NCBI GenBank assembly: GCA_000987045.1
Contig: LAKY01000066.1
Location: 1 to 35,407 of the forward strand
Length of the DNA: 35,407 bases
From: Clostridiales bacterium PH28_bin88
GTDB taxonomy: Bacteria; Bacillota; PH28-bin88
Direction: 5' to 3'
In this document: positions 8,089 to 15,284 of the stretch, piece after piece
Position numbering within the stretch: the first letter of the stretch is position 1
Layout of the letters: each line of letters opens with the position of its first letter
Made by a program: the position numbers and the translations under genes
The notes under the pieces: model-generated
What the model was told of the DNA's origin: nothing
What the model saw: the letters and a program-made list of their open reading frames with translations, nothing else
Database searches by the model: none

Positions 8089-8158
8089 AATATTTTACTA
8101 ACCCCGCCGTATTTTATTCACTTTTTCGCCAGGAACCCGCCAATCCCTTCTAGTCAAG

Positions 8159-8184
8159 AAAAAAAGCCTGCCGAACCGCAGGCC
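8159..8184 (-). terminator. Intrinsic terminator after the nucleotidyltransferase gene
   Basis: On the minus strand the stem GCCTGC / GCAGGC with loop GGTTCG is followed by seven T residues. It closes the ispE - gntR - nucleotidyltransferase unit and separates it from purR. Confidence 0.85.
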
Positions 8185-8220
8185 TTATTGGGCCGGTATT
8201 TAGAGGTCAGAAGTTGGAAG

Positions 8221-8979
8221 CTAAGAAACCAGGACATCGCGCACTAGTTCTAAGTCGCTCGGTTTATCCACATCGATCCCCACCTCCGGGTAGTGGGAAA
8301 CAACCACAACCCCCCGGATACCCAGCATGCGGGAAACCTTACGCTCGGCTTCCGGGACGCTCAATAGCTTAAGCAGGTACTTCAGGATCACGGAAAACCC
8401 GACAGCCCGGGCGAGAGCCACCGGGCTTTTCCGCAGCCTGACCAGCTCTTCTGCCTTTTGCATAACTTGATGTACAATACCAGGGTTGACTAAAAACAGG
8501 TTACCCCCAGTGAAGGTGCCCTCCCGAAGTTTTACGTAGGTCCGTTTCACCCCCGGGTACTTGGCCTCGTTAACCTCCTTGGGCACTATCGGGTAGTACA
8601 GGTCAGCCTGCTGGTCCCCACAGCGGGAGATGAAGTCATCGATGGCATCAGGGCTGATCAGGGGAATGTCACTGGTAACCACCAGTACCCTCCGGCGGAG
8701 TGCCAGGACAGTGATGCCGTTTTCAACGCTCTGCATCGCGGTCCTCCCCGGTTGGGCCAGCACCAGGTCAGGAATATGGCTGAAGTACCTCGCAAGTTCC
8801 TCCACCGGGCCTACGATGGCTATACGCTCAACATACCGGGATTCCCGCAGAGCGGTCACCACAAAGTCCACCATGATCCGTTCCCCGATGGTAATCAGCG
8901 CCTCGTTGGCGGCGTCGCTGCACTCCCGTAACTTACCGTCGTTGCTGCTCCCCGCCAGTATAATCGCGTCAACCTTCAC
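8221..8979 (-). CDS. MobA-like NTP transferase domain protein
   Basis: A 252-residue protein with a GT-A / nucleotidyltransferase fold. It opens VDAIILAGSSNDGKLRE, the nucleotide-binding loop (LAG-x-S instead of the usual LAAGxGxR). VLVVTSDIPLISPDAID near residue 100 is the metal-binding D-x-P region. FTGGNLFLVNP follows near 170. The acceptor is unknown; relatives transfer NMP to sugars or cofactors. I prefer the GTG at 8979 with GGGGTGA five nt upstream, although a GTG at 8988 is also possible. The gene starts 17 bp after the GntR-family gene and precedes a terminator. The ispE - GntR - NTP-transferase order suggests one transcript, but no pathway link is evident. Confidence 0.8.
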   Translation of the reverse strand: MKVDAIILAGSSNDGKLRECSDAANEALITIGERIMVDFVVTALRESRYVERIAIVGPVEELARYFSHIPDLVLAQPGRTAMQSVENGITVLALRRRVLVVTSDIPLISPDAIDDFISRCGDQQADLYYPIVPKEVNEAKYPGVKRTYVKLREGTFTGGNLFLVNPGIVHQVMQKAEELVRLRKSPVALARAVGFSVILKYLLKLLSVPEAERKVSRMLGIRGVVVVSHYPEVGIDVDKPSDLELVRDVLVS

Positions 8980-8996
8980 CCGGTTCACCCCGCTTA

Positions 8997-9689
8997 TTAT
9001 TCTTTAGCGTCCAAGCCGTGGTTCCTGATGAATTCCAGGATCCGGTTCTCGGCATTCTCAATGTGCTCCAGGGCCAGAGATTGGGCCAGGGCAACATTAC
9101 GGTCCGAAATGGCATCCACGATCTTGCGGTGTTCCTCCAGCGTCTCCCGCATCCGGCCCGGAGAACCCATTGATGTCTTGCGGAAACGTTGGATTTGCTC
9201 CCGCAAGGTGCTGATAATCTGGGCCAGGCGCTCGTTCCTGCTGGCCTTGTACAAAACATCGTGGAACTGGGTATCCACCTCTACCAGGCGTTCCAGGTCC
9301 TGGACCTCGGCGCATTCGGAAACCTGCACCAGCAGCCGCTCAAGTTCCTCCAGTTCACTGTCGGCAATCCGGTCGGCCGCCAGCCCCGCCGCCAGGGATT
9401 CCAGAGCACCGCGGATTTCAAAGACATCGGCGATGTCTTTGGTGGAGATATCCGCAACGTAGGCTCCCTTGCGGGGAATCATCACCACGAACCCTTCCAG
9501 CTCCAGCTTGCGGATGGCCTCCCTTACCGGGGTCCTGCTGACACCCATCTCTTCGGCCAGTTGAACCTCCATCATGCGCTCTCCCGGCCGGAGCCGCCCG
9601 CTGATTATAGCTTCCCGCAGGGTCTCGAACACAATCTCTCGCAGGGGTTTGTAGTTATCCAGCTTGATGGGAAACAACCTTCCGCTCAT
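8997..9689 (-). CDS. GntR-family transcriptional regulator, FCD (FadR/VanR) subfamily
   Basis: 230-residue DNA-binding regulator. The N-terminal winged helix (about 10-78) contains LREAIISGRLRPGERMMEVQLAEEMGVSRTP in consecutive segments and ends in AIRKLELEGFV. The helical FCD ligand domain (about 85-220) has the D-x3-H metal motif in DTQFHDVLY and a further His in EEHRKIV, so a metal-assisted small carboxylate ligand is likely by family knowledge. The ATG at 9689 has AGGAGGG upstream. It lies 162 bp downstream of ispE, with a TTAGTGACTGGTGATTG repeat fragment between. The target is unknown. Relatives with this exact N-terminus are common beside ispE/purR in Peptococcaceae, as far as I recall. 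Confidence 0.9.
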   Translation of the reverse strand: MSGRLFPIKLDNYKPLREIVFETLREAIISGRLRPGERMMEVQLAEEMGVSRTPVREAIRKLELEGFVVMIPRKGAYVADISTKDIADVFEIRGALESLAAGLAADRIADSELEELERLLVQVSECAEVQDLERLVEVDTQFHDVLYKASRNERLAQIISTLREQIQRFRKTSMGSPGRMRETLEEHRKIVDAISDRNVALAQSLALEHIENAENRILEFIRNHGLDAKE

Positions 9690-9851
9690 GAATAAACCCT
9701 CCTGTTATTAGTGACTGGTGATTGTTTCGGTAATTTCTGCCAGGAACCGGCCATTGATGGCTTGCTACTACTGATTGTATTCCATTTTACGCTTTTATAG
9801 TCTCAAGTCAAGTAGTGGGCAGTGGTTCGTGGGGTTAGCAACAACTCGTCA

Positions 9852-10703
9852 TTAAATCGTGTGGGTTACGAATACCTCTTTGTATCGTGGCCGAAAGGCG
9901 GCGGCCATTGCTTCCGCATGCTGCCGGTCGAAGGCGATCCCAAATACAGTAGGGCCACTGCCGCACATGACGGCACGGCGGGCACCCAGGGCAACCAGTT
10001 CATCGATAATGACCGCCACTTCGGGATGCCGGGTGGCAGTCACAGGCTCCAAAACGTTGCCCATAGCGGAAATCAGCCCCTCAGCATCCCTGTCTTCCAA
10101 AGCCCTGATGGCCTGTCCCGTGTCCGGGCGCCGGCTTACGGGTTGCTGATCAAACCAGCGATACACGTCGCGGGTGGATACGCCGAAATCTGGCTTCACC
10201 AGCACCAACCACAGGAGAGGCGCGGCGGGTAACAGCGAGAGCCGTTCCCCGATGCCTGTGGCCCGGACGGTCCCTCCAAGTAAGCAAAAAGGTACATCCG
10301 CGCCCAATTTGGCCCCCAGTTGCACCAGCCGGGCATTGGTCAACCCGAGTTCAAGCAGGTAATTGGCGGCCAGCAGCACCGCCGCCGCGTCCGTACTGCC
10401 ACCTGCCAGGCCGGCTGCAACCGGGATGCGTTTGGTAATGTGGATGTGCAGGCCGGCACTGGTCCCGGTATGCTCCAGCAGCAACCGCGCGGCCCGGAAG
10501 GCCAGGTTATCATCTCCCACAGGCAGGTCCGGGCGGTCCGATGACAGGGTAATGCCTTCGGAACGGCGGAAAACAGTCACGAGGTCAGCCATGGCTACCG
10601 CCTGCATCACCATATTGACCTCGTGGTAGCCGTCGGGCCTGAGACCCAGTACATCTAAAACCAGGTTCACCTTGGCGTAGGCCGGTACGGTAAGTTTGTC
10701 CAT
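9852..10703 (-). CDS. ispE: 4-diphosphocytidyl-2-C-methyl-D-erythritol kinase
   Basis: GHMP kinase of the MEP pathway to isoprenoid precursors. It phosphorylates CDP-ME on the 2-OH. Seen are AYAKVNLVLDVLGLRPDGYHE near the N-terminus (split by few residues), the ATP-binding PVAAGLAGGSTDAAA (94-108), and the third GHMP motif MCGSGPTVFG near residue 255. Length 283 is normal. The ATG at 10703 is chosen because GGGGGTG lies 5 nt upstream. An in-frame ATG 27 bp earlier has its AGGA too close. It is part of the conserved veg - ispE - purR order, though here cphBA and others intervene. Confidence 0.95.
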   Translation of the reverse strand: MDKLTVPAYAKVNLVLDVLGLRPDGYHEVNMVMQAVAMADLVTVFRRSEGITLSSDRPDLPVGDDNLAFRAARLLLEHTGTSAGLHIHITKRIPVAAGLAGGSTDAAAVLLAANYLLELGLTNARLVQLGAKLGADVPFCLLGGTVRATGIGERLSLLPAAPLLWLVLVKPDFGVSTRDVYRWFDQQPVSRRPDTGQAIRALEDRDAEGLISAMGNVLEPVTATRHPEVAVIIDELVALGARRAVMCGSGPTVFGIAFDRQHAEAMAAAFRPRYKEVFVTHTI

Positions 10704-10759
10704 GTCTGCACCCCCAACTATATATTTCATTCCTAAGGGGGAAAATCCTTTCCACGCAA

Positions 10760-10784
10760 GAAAAAAGAGCGCTGCAGCGCTCCG
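10760..10784 (-). terminator. Intrinsic terminator after cphA
   Basis: The perfect 16-nt palindrome GAGCGCTGCAGCGCTC (10767-10782) is followed on the minus strand by TTTTTT. It begins a few bases after the cphA stop and separates cphBA from ispE. Confidence 0.9.
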
Positions 10785-10790
10785 GTTTCT

Positions 10791-13448
10791 TTACTCGGCT
10801 ACCGCCACCATGGCCGGGGCCAGGGAAGGACACTCTTTGGGCACCACCCCGGCAGCATACTCCTCCAGCAGGTCCAGCACGGGCTGCAGGTGTTCGTAAA
10901 AAACCACCACCATGTCTCCGGGGACGGCCTCGTCCAGAGCCAACCGCAGGGCTTTTAATTCGGAGGTTTCCACGGTGACAGACCCCTCAGGCAGCCCGCT
11001 GGAGAGCACCCCTTCTTTCAGTAGAGCCGCGACTGCCCCGGCCTCCCGGCCACGCAGGTCCTGGTCCTCTTTGATGAAGACCCGCTGGCAGTACCTGCCC
11101 GCCGTCCACCCGCTCATCCGGATCAACCGGTCCGGCCGGTCCCCTGGCACGCCGATGACACCCGCCAGGCGGGAGGGGCCCCAGCTTTTCACCGCCCGCA
11201 AGACGCTTTCAAACCCCGGCGGGTTATGGCCATAGTCGACCACTACCCTGACGCCGTTAATCTCCCGCACCATCAGGCGGCCGGGGTTGTGGGACGGGTC
11301 GGTGCCAAAGGACTCCAGGCTCTCCTTCACCAGAACGGGAGGTATCCCCAGGCCCCAGGCCGTTCCCGTGGCCGCCAGCGCATTCTGCAGGTTGTGGGAG
11401 ACGGTCCCTCCACAGGTAAGGGGAATGCTCTTCACCGGTACCAGGTGATGTACCTGGTTCCCCGCGGCCACCACTACGCGGCCCTTGTCGACGAAGACCG
11501 CCGTCCCGCCGGCGCCCAGATGACGCCGTACCAGGGAGTTTTTACCCGTCAGGCTGAAATAGATAACCCGGCAACGGGCGCGGGAAGCCATGGCTGCTAC
11601 CAGGGGATCGTCGGCATTCAGGACCGCACAGCCCTCGCGGCCTACCGCTTCTACCGTCAGGGACTTGATATGAGCCAGGTCTTCCAGCGACTCGACCCCT
11701 CCCTGGCCCAGGTGGTCTTCCGCGATATTGGTCACCACCGCGACGTCGGCCCGGTCAAAAGCCAGGCCTTCCCGGAGGAGGCCGCCGCGGGCGGTTTCGA
11801 GCACCGCCGCCTCCACCGCCGGGTCCCTGAGCACAGCCCGGGCGCTCCATGGGCCGGTAGTGTCGCCGCCCTTTACCAGGCACCGGTCACCGATGTGGAT
11901 GCCATCAGTAGTAGCCATCCCAACCACCAGGCCCTGCCGGCGCAGCATATCGGCCACCAGCCTGGTGGTGGTGGTCTTCCCGTTGGTCCCGGTCACACAG
12001 ATGATGGGTATGCGGGCAGGGGTACCCGGGGGAAAGAGGTAATCCACGATAGCCCCGGCCACATCCCTGGGCTGGCCTTTGGAGGGGTGGTGGTGCATGC
12101 GGATGCCCGGAGCGGCGTTGACCTCAATCACCGCTCCCCCGGTGGTACTGATGGGTTGGCTGATGTCTGCCGCAACCAGGTCTATCCCGGCTACGTCCAG
12201 GCCTACCACCTGAGCCGCCCTTGCGGCCAGGGACGCATTTTCAGGATGCATTAAATCAGTAACGTCTTCCGCGGTGCCCCCCGTACTCAGGTTGGCGTTT
12301 TCCCGGAGGTAGACCACCTCGCCTGCGCGTGGGATATAATCCGCCGAGAGCCCATTCTTTCGCAACACCAAAAGCGCAACCGGGTCGATGGTGATCCGGG
12401 TAAGGGGTTTTTCGTGTTCTTCACCCCGTAAGGGATTTCTGTTCTCGATATCCACCAGTTGGGTGACGGTATGGCACCCGTCACCCACCACGCGGGTGGG
12501 AATGCGTTCGGCTGCCGCCGTCACTCGGCCGTTCACCACCAGCAGGCGGTACTGCTTCCCCTGAATATACTCCTCCACCATTACCTCTTCGCTATAATGG
12601 CGCGCTAACCGGTAAGCCGCCCGGATCTGGGCGGCGGTGGTAAGGTTGAGTGCCACACCCTTACCCTGGTTGCCGTCCAGGGGTTTCACCACCACGGGAC
12701 CACCAATGGTCGCGGCGGCTTGTACCGCCCCCGCCTCATCTTTTACGACCATCCCGCGGGGGACCGGGATCTCAGCCTCAGAAAGCAGGTGTTTGGCCAG
12801 CGACTTGTCCCCGGCAATGTCAGCGGCAATACACCCCGTGTGCTGGGTGAGGGTTGCCTGTACCAGCTTCTGGCGGGCCCCGTAGCCCAGTTGCAGCAGG
12901 CTGCCGTTCGAGAGCCGCATCACGGGGATCCCTCTCTTCCGGCAGGCCTGGACAATGGCCCGCGTGCTGGGTCCCAGTTCGGTACGCGCACTGATGCGGC
13001 GGATTTCCTCAACAGCGGCAGGCACGTCGAATTCCAGGCCTTCCAGCACGGACTTTACCAGTTCGACCGCTGTAACAGCGGAGGCTCTGGCCCCTTCCCG
13101 GGAGGTGTATTCACATACTACCTCGTAAACCCCTTCATCTTCGGTACTGAGGGTCTTGCCGTACGAAACCTCCATCCCGGCCAGGTGCATCAACTCCAGC
13201 CAGACGTGTTCCACCACATGGCCCAGGTAAGTTCCTTCCCGCAGGCGTTCCACCAGGCCGCCAGGCCGACCGCGAGAACAACCGTGTTCCGCCAGTGAGG
13301 GAAGAACTGAAAGAAGCTTGTCGGTGAAATCCCCTAACGTACCGGTGGGTTTACGGGCGTAAGGGCCCAGGTCCAGCAACATCACCAGGACCGGCCGGTG
13401 ACAGAAAACATTGCGGCCCTCACACGCCCGTAGTTCCCTGATAAACAT
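10791..13448 (-). CDS. cphA: Cyanophycin synthetase
   Basis: Polymerises aspartate and arginine into cyanophycin, a nitrogen reserve, with ATP. The 885-residue protein has the three expected parts. The N-terminal domain covers about 1-165. The ATP-grasp ligase covers about 190-455, with KPLDGNQGKG at 255-264 and HPENASLAARAAQ then IEVNAAPGIRMHHHP. The Mur-ligase-like domain covers about 480-880, with the P-loop GTNGKTTTTR from 487 and the family sequence DYGHNPPGF. The ATG at 13448 is preceded by GGGGG at a rather long 12 nt; in-frame codons further up are not conserved. With cphB directly upstream in the same direction this makes a full cyanophycin make-and-break pair. Confidence 0.96.
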   Translation of the reverse strand: MFIRELRACEGRNVFCHRPVLVMLLDLGPYARKPTGTLGDFTDKLLSVLPSLAEHGCSRGRPGGLVERLREGTYLGHVVEHVWLELMHLAGMEVSYGKTLSTEDEGVYEVVCEYTSREGARASAVTAVELVKSVLEGLEFDVPAAVEEIRRISARTELGPSTRAIVQACRKRGIPVMRLSNGSLLQLGYGARQKLVQATLTQHTGCIAADIAGDKSLAKHLLSEAEIPVPRGMVVKDEAGAVQAAATIGGPVVVKPLDGNQGKGVALNLTTAAQIRAAYRLARHYSEEVMVEEYIQGKQYRLLVVNGRVTAAAERIPTRVVGDGCHTVTQLVDIENRNPLRGEEHEKPLTRITIDPVALLVLRKNGLSADYIPRAGEVVYLRENANLSTGGTAEDVTDLMHPENASLAARAAQVVGLDVAGIDLVAADISQPISTTGGAVIEVNAAPGIRMHHHPSKGQPRDVAGAIVDYLFPPGTPARIPIICVTGTNGKTTTTRLVADMLRRQGLVVGMATTDGIHIGDRCLVKGGDTTGPWSARAVLRDPAVEAAVLETARGGLLREGLAFDRADVAVVTNIAEDHLGQGGVESLEDLAHIKSLTVEAVGREGCAVLNADDPLVAAMASRARCRVIYFSLTGKNSLVRRHLGAGGTAVFVDKGRVVVAAGNQVHHLVPVKSIPLTCGGTVSHNLQNALAATGTAWGLGIPPVLVKESLESFGTDPSHNPGRLMVREINGVRVVVDYGHNPPGFESVLRAVKSWGPSRLAGVIGVPGDRPDRLIRMSGWTAGRYCQRVFIKEDQDLRGREAGAVAALLKEGVLSSGLPEGSVTVETSELKALRLALDEAVPGDMVVVFYEHLQPVLDLLEEYAAGVVPKECPSLAPAMVAVAE

Positions 13449-13479
13449 TACCCAGCATTTCCCCCTTCGCAAGCACTGT

Positions 13480-13575
13480 GGTATACTAAAAAAAATCCAA
13501 AATATAGTTTTGCCGCTCTCCGCCAAAGTATACCTTATTCAGGAGGTAAGAGGCAGGAAGCAGGAAGCCCGAGTA
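13480..13575. promoter_or_regulatory. Inverted repeat and low-complexity tract between cphB and cphA
   Basis: GGTATACT (13480-13487) and AGTATACC (13527-13534) form a perfect 8-bp inverted repeat about 30 bp upstream of the cphA start. It could be an operator or part of a promoter (TATACT is -10-like on the minus strand). Beside it (13541-13572) is a half-copy of the GAGGTAAGAGGCAGGAAGC repeat without the palindromic core. Confidence 0.35.
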
Positions 13576-13592
13576 AGTCCGGTACACTCCTT

Positions 13593-14402
13593 TTAACCTG
13601 GAATGAGGGGCTGGCGCTGTTTGAGATTAAACCGGTACCCGGCTGGAAGAACGTGCAGGCGCACATCGGTGAGGGCCAACGCCTGGGCTGGCGCGGATTC
13701 CGAAACGTTGGTGTGGGAGATAGCCGTGCCGTCAACCACGGTTACGGTCTGGGAGCCGTAAACCTCGAAACAGTCATCGGTTCCCACTACCACGGCGGTA
13801 TCCTCATCGAGACCCAGCCCCAGCATGTGCGGGTTTTGAGCTACCGCCGTAAGCAGCCGGCCCAGGCGCCCCCGCTGGGCAAAGTGCTGGTCTACCACCA
13901 CCTCGGCGATTAAGCCCATGCCCGGCGCCATCTTGAGAGTATTTTTTTTGGGGGCTTCCTCGCTATTTCCCTCCACGATCATGGTCTCGCTCATCACCGA
14001 GGCCCCCGCACTGGTACCGGCAATAACCACTCCTTTGCGGTAAGAGACGTGCAGCGCCCGGTCTACCTCGGTTCCTCCCAGCAAGCTGGTAATGCGCAAC
14101 TGGTCGCCGCCGGTAAAGAAGATGGCGGAGGCGGATTGGATGGCTGCCACGTGCCGGGGATGGTTGGCTTCTTCCCGGCTGGAGATATCCGTGATGGTAA
14201 TGTCCTTCACCCCCAACCGGCTAAAGATCCGGCGGTATTCATTTCCCACCGCCTGAGGCCGCTCGGTGGCGGCAGTCATGACCACCAGCCGGGCCTTGAC
14301 GCCACCCGACAGTTCTACCACCTTCTTAAGGATTTCGCACTCGTGTTCCTTGTCCTCCGCTCCCCCGATGATCACCAGGGTACCCTGAACCTGATCCCCC
14401 AA
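13593..14402 (-). CDS. cphB: Cyanophycinase
   Basis: Serine peptidase (family S51) that cleaves cyanophycin to beta-Asp-Arg dipeptides. The nucleophile is S131 in AGTSAGAS. GGDQLR at 98-103 and the N-terminal LVIIGGAEDKE are family marks. The length of 269 is typical for the intracellular form, and no signal peptide is seen. The start is TTG at 14402, supported by GGGAGG 8 nt upstream, and gives MGDQVQGTLVIIGG. It lies 144 bp upstream of cphA with the same orientation, so the two are probably co-transcribed. Cyanophycinase plus synthetase outside cyanobacteria is known in clostridia, where the polymer has been linked to sporulation. Confidence 0.95.
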   Translation of the reverse strand: MGDQVQGTLVIIGGAEDKEHECEILKKVVELSGGVKARLVVMTAATERPQAVGNEYRRIFSRLGVKDITITDISSREEANHPRHVAAIQSASAIFFTGGDQLRITSLLGGTEVDRALHVSYRKGVVIAGTSAGASVMSETMIVEGNSEEAPKKNTLKMAPGMGLIAEVVVDQHFAQRGRLGRLLTAVAQNPHMLGLGLDEDTAVVVGTDDCFEVYGSQTVTVVDGTAISHTNVSESAPAQALALTDVRLHVLPAGYRFNLKQRQPLIPG

Positions 14403-14438
14403 AGCTAGTACCTCCCTTTAACAGTCGGATGCACAGCA

Positions 14439-14540
14439 TCATTTTTCATCCCAAACCGCCGCAATTATACGGGCTTCGCGATAAAGAAGGACTTCCCCCT
14501 TAGCATGGCGAATTACTTCATCAAGTCGCCCTCCGGTCAC
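14439..14540 (-). CDS. Possible small protein upstream of cphB
   Basis: A 33-codon frame with GTG start: begins MTGGRLDEVIRHAKGEV and ends AAVWDEK. It reads like a short folded or helical peptide and stops 36 nt before the cphB start codon in the same direction. The ribosome site is weak, and I recognise no family. It may be chance. Confidence 0.3.
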   Translation of the reverse strand: MTGGRLDEVIRHAKGEVLLYREARIIAAVWDEK

Positions 14541-14609
14541 CACGTCTCGACTTTATAAAAGCAGACGACTGGAATGAAGACATGGGAACGGGGGAACGGG
14601 GGAATTAAA

Positions 14610-14888
14610 GTGAGCGAGATGAAAGTCTTTCTAAAGAACTACATGGAGGACATGGTTTGGCTGCTGTTGGATGATGTGCTCCAAAAGTGGCCGGAGGTCT
14701 GCGGGTGCACCGTCTGCCGCCACGATATCGCGGCCATCGCCCTGAACAGTTTACAGCCCCGCTACGTGGTGAGGGAGCAAGGCGAGGTGTACTCCAAGGT
14801 ATCGGTGCTGGAGGCCCAGTACCGGGCAGATGTTTATGCGGCTCTCACCAAGGCGATCTTGTTGGTCCAGAGAAAGCCCCGGCACTGA
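14610..14888 (+). CDS. comFB: ComFB-family late competence protein
   Basis: 92 residues matching the ComFB family: KVFLKNYMEDMVWLLLDDVL at the start, a cysteine pair in VCGCTVCRHDIAAIALN (Cys residues probably bind zinc in this family), then LQPRYVVREQGEVYSK. In B. subtilis ComFB lies in the competence comF operon, and its role is undefined. Some homologues bind cyclic di-nucleotides, according to recent cyanobacterial work. The GTG at 14610 is preferred, with GGGGGA 6 nt upstream. The ATG three codons later is an alternative. It is a lone plus-strand gene divergent from cphB and convergent with the GIY-YIG gene. Confidence 0.85.
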   Translation: MSEMKVFLKNYMEDMVWLLLDDVLQKWPEVCGCTVCRHDIAAIALNSLQPRYVVREQGEVYSKVSVLEAQYRADVYAALTKAILLVQRKPRH

Positions 14889-14890
14889 CC

Positions 14891-14925
14891 GGAAATCGGA
14901 GGTCAGAAATTAGAAGTCGGCAACT
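14891..14925. repeat. GGAGGTCAGAAATTAGAAGTC low-complexity tract
   Basis: Short tract of GGTCAGAA/GAAGTC units at the convergent junction of comFB and the GIY-YIG gene, partly inside the latter's last codons. A sister tract, GAGGTCAGAAGTTGGAAGC, lies at 8203-8222. Confidence 0.5.
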
Positions 14926-15200
14926 CCCCTGGTTGCCGCCAGGGTCTCTTTAACTTTACGGGGAAGCTTTCGTAAAGCTTGCTCCCGCCGGAGGGCCTCT
15001 CCCCGGCTGGTTACCTGTTCAGCATAGGCTAGCTCCACCGGCCTTCTCCCCCGGGTGTAGCGGGCGGCTTTTCCGGCATTATGGAGGGCAACGCGGCCCT
15101 CCAGATCCATGGTCTGCCCGGTATAGAAGGTACCGTCGGCGCACTTCAGCATGTAAACCCAGTATACCGCATTGGATTCAACCATTGGGCGATGCCTCAC
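14910..15200 (-). CDS. GIY-YIG nuclease-domain protein (UPF0213/YazA family)
   Basis: 96 residues with a minimal GIY-YIG domain. VYWVYMLKCADGTFYTGQT contains the degenerate GIY (VYM) and YIG (YTG) elements. The conserved Arg comes in LEGRVALHNAGKAARYTRGRRP, and REQALRKLPRKVKE at the end is typical of the YazA/YhbQ family. Function is not known; isolated members have shown nuclease activity. The GTG at 15200 has GAGGGT 8 nt upstream. An ATG five codons later has GGTGAGG and is nearly as good. It lies 84 bp downstream of the sensor kinase. Confidence 0.88.
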   Translation of the reverse strand: MRHRPMVESNAVYWVYMLKCADGTFYTGQTMDLEGRVALHNAGKAARYTRGRRPVELAYAEQVTSRGEALRREQALRKLPRKVKETLAATRGVADF

Positions 15201-15284
15201 CCATACTTACCCTCAAAGCCGAGTTCAGCCCCGGAGCGTCCCCACCACCGTTAAGTATGCCGATCCTCATCCAACCGCCCCCAT

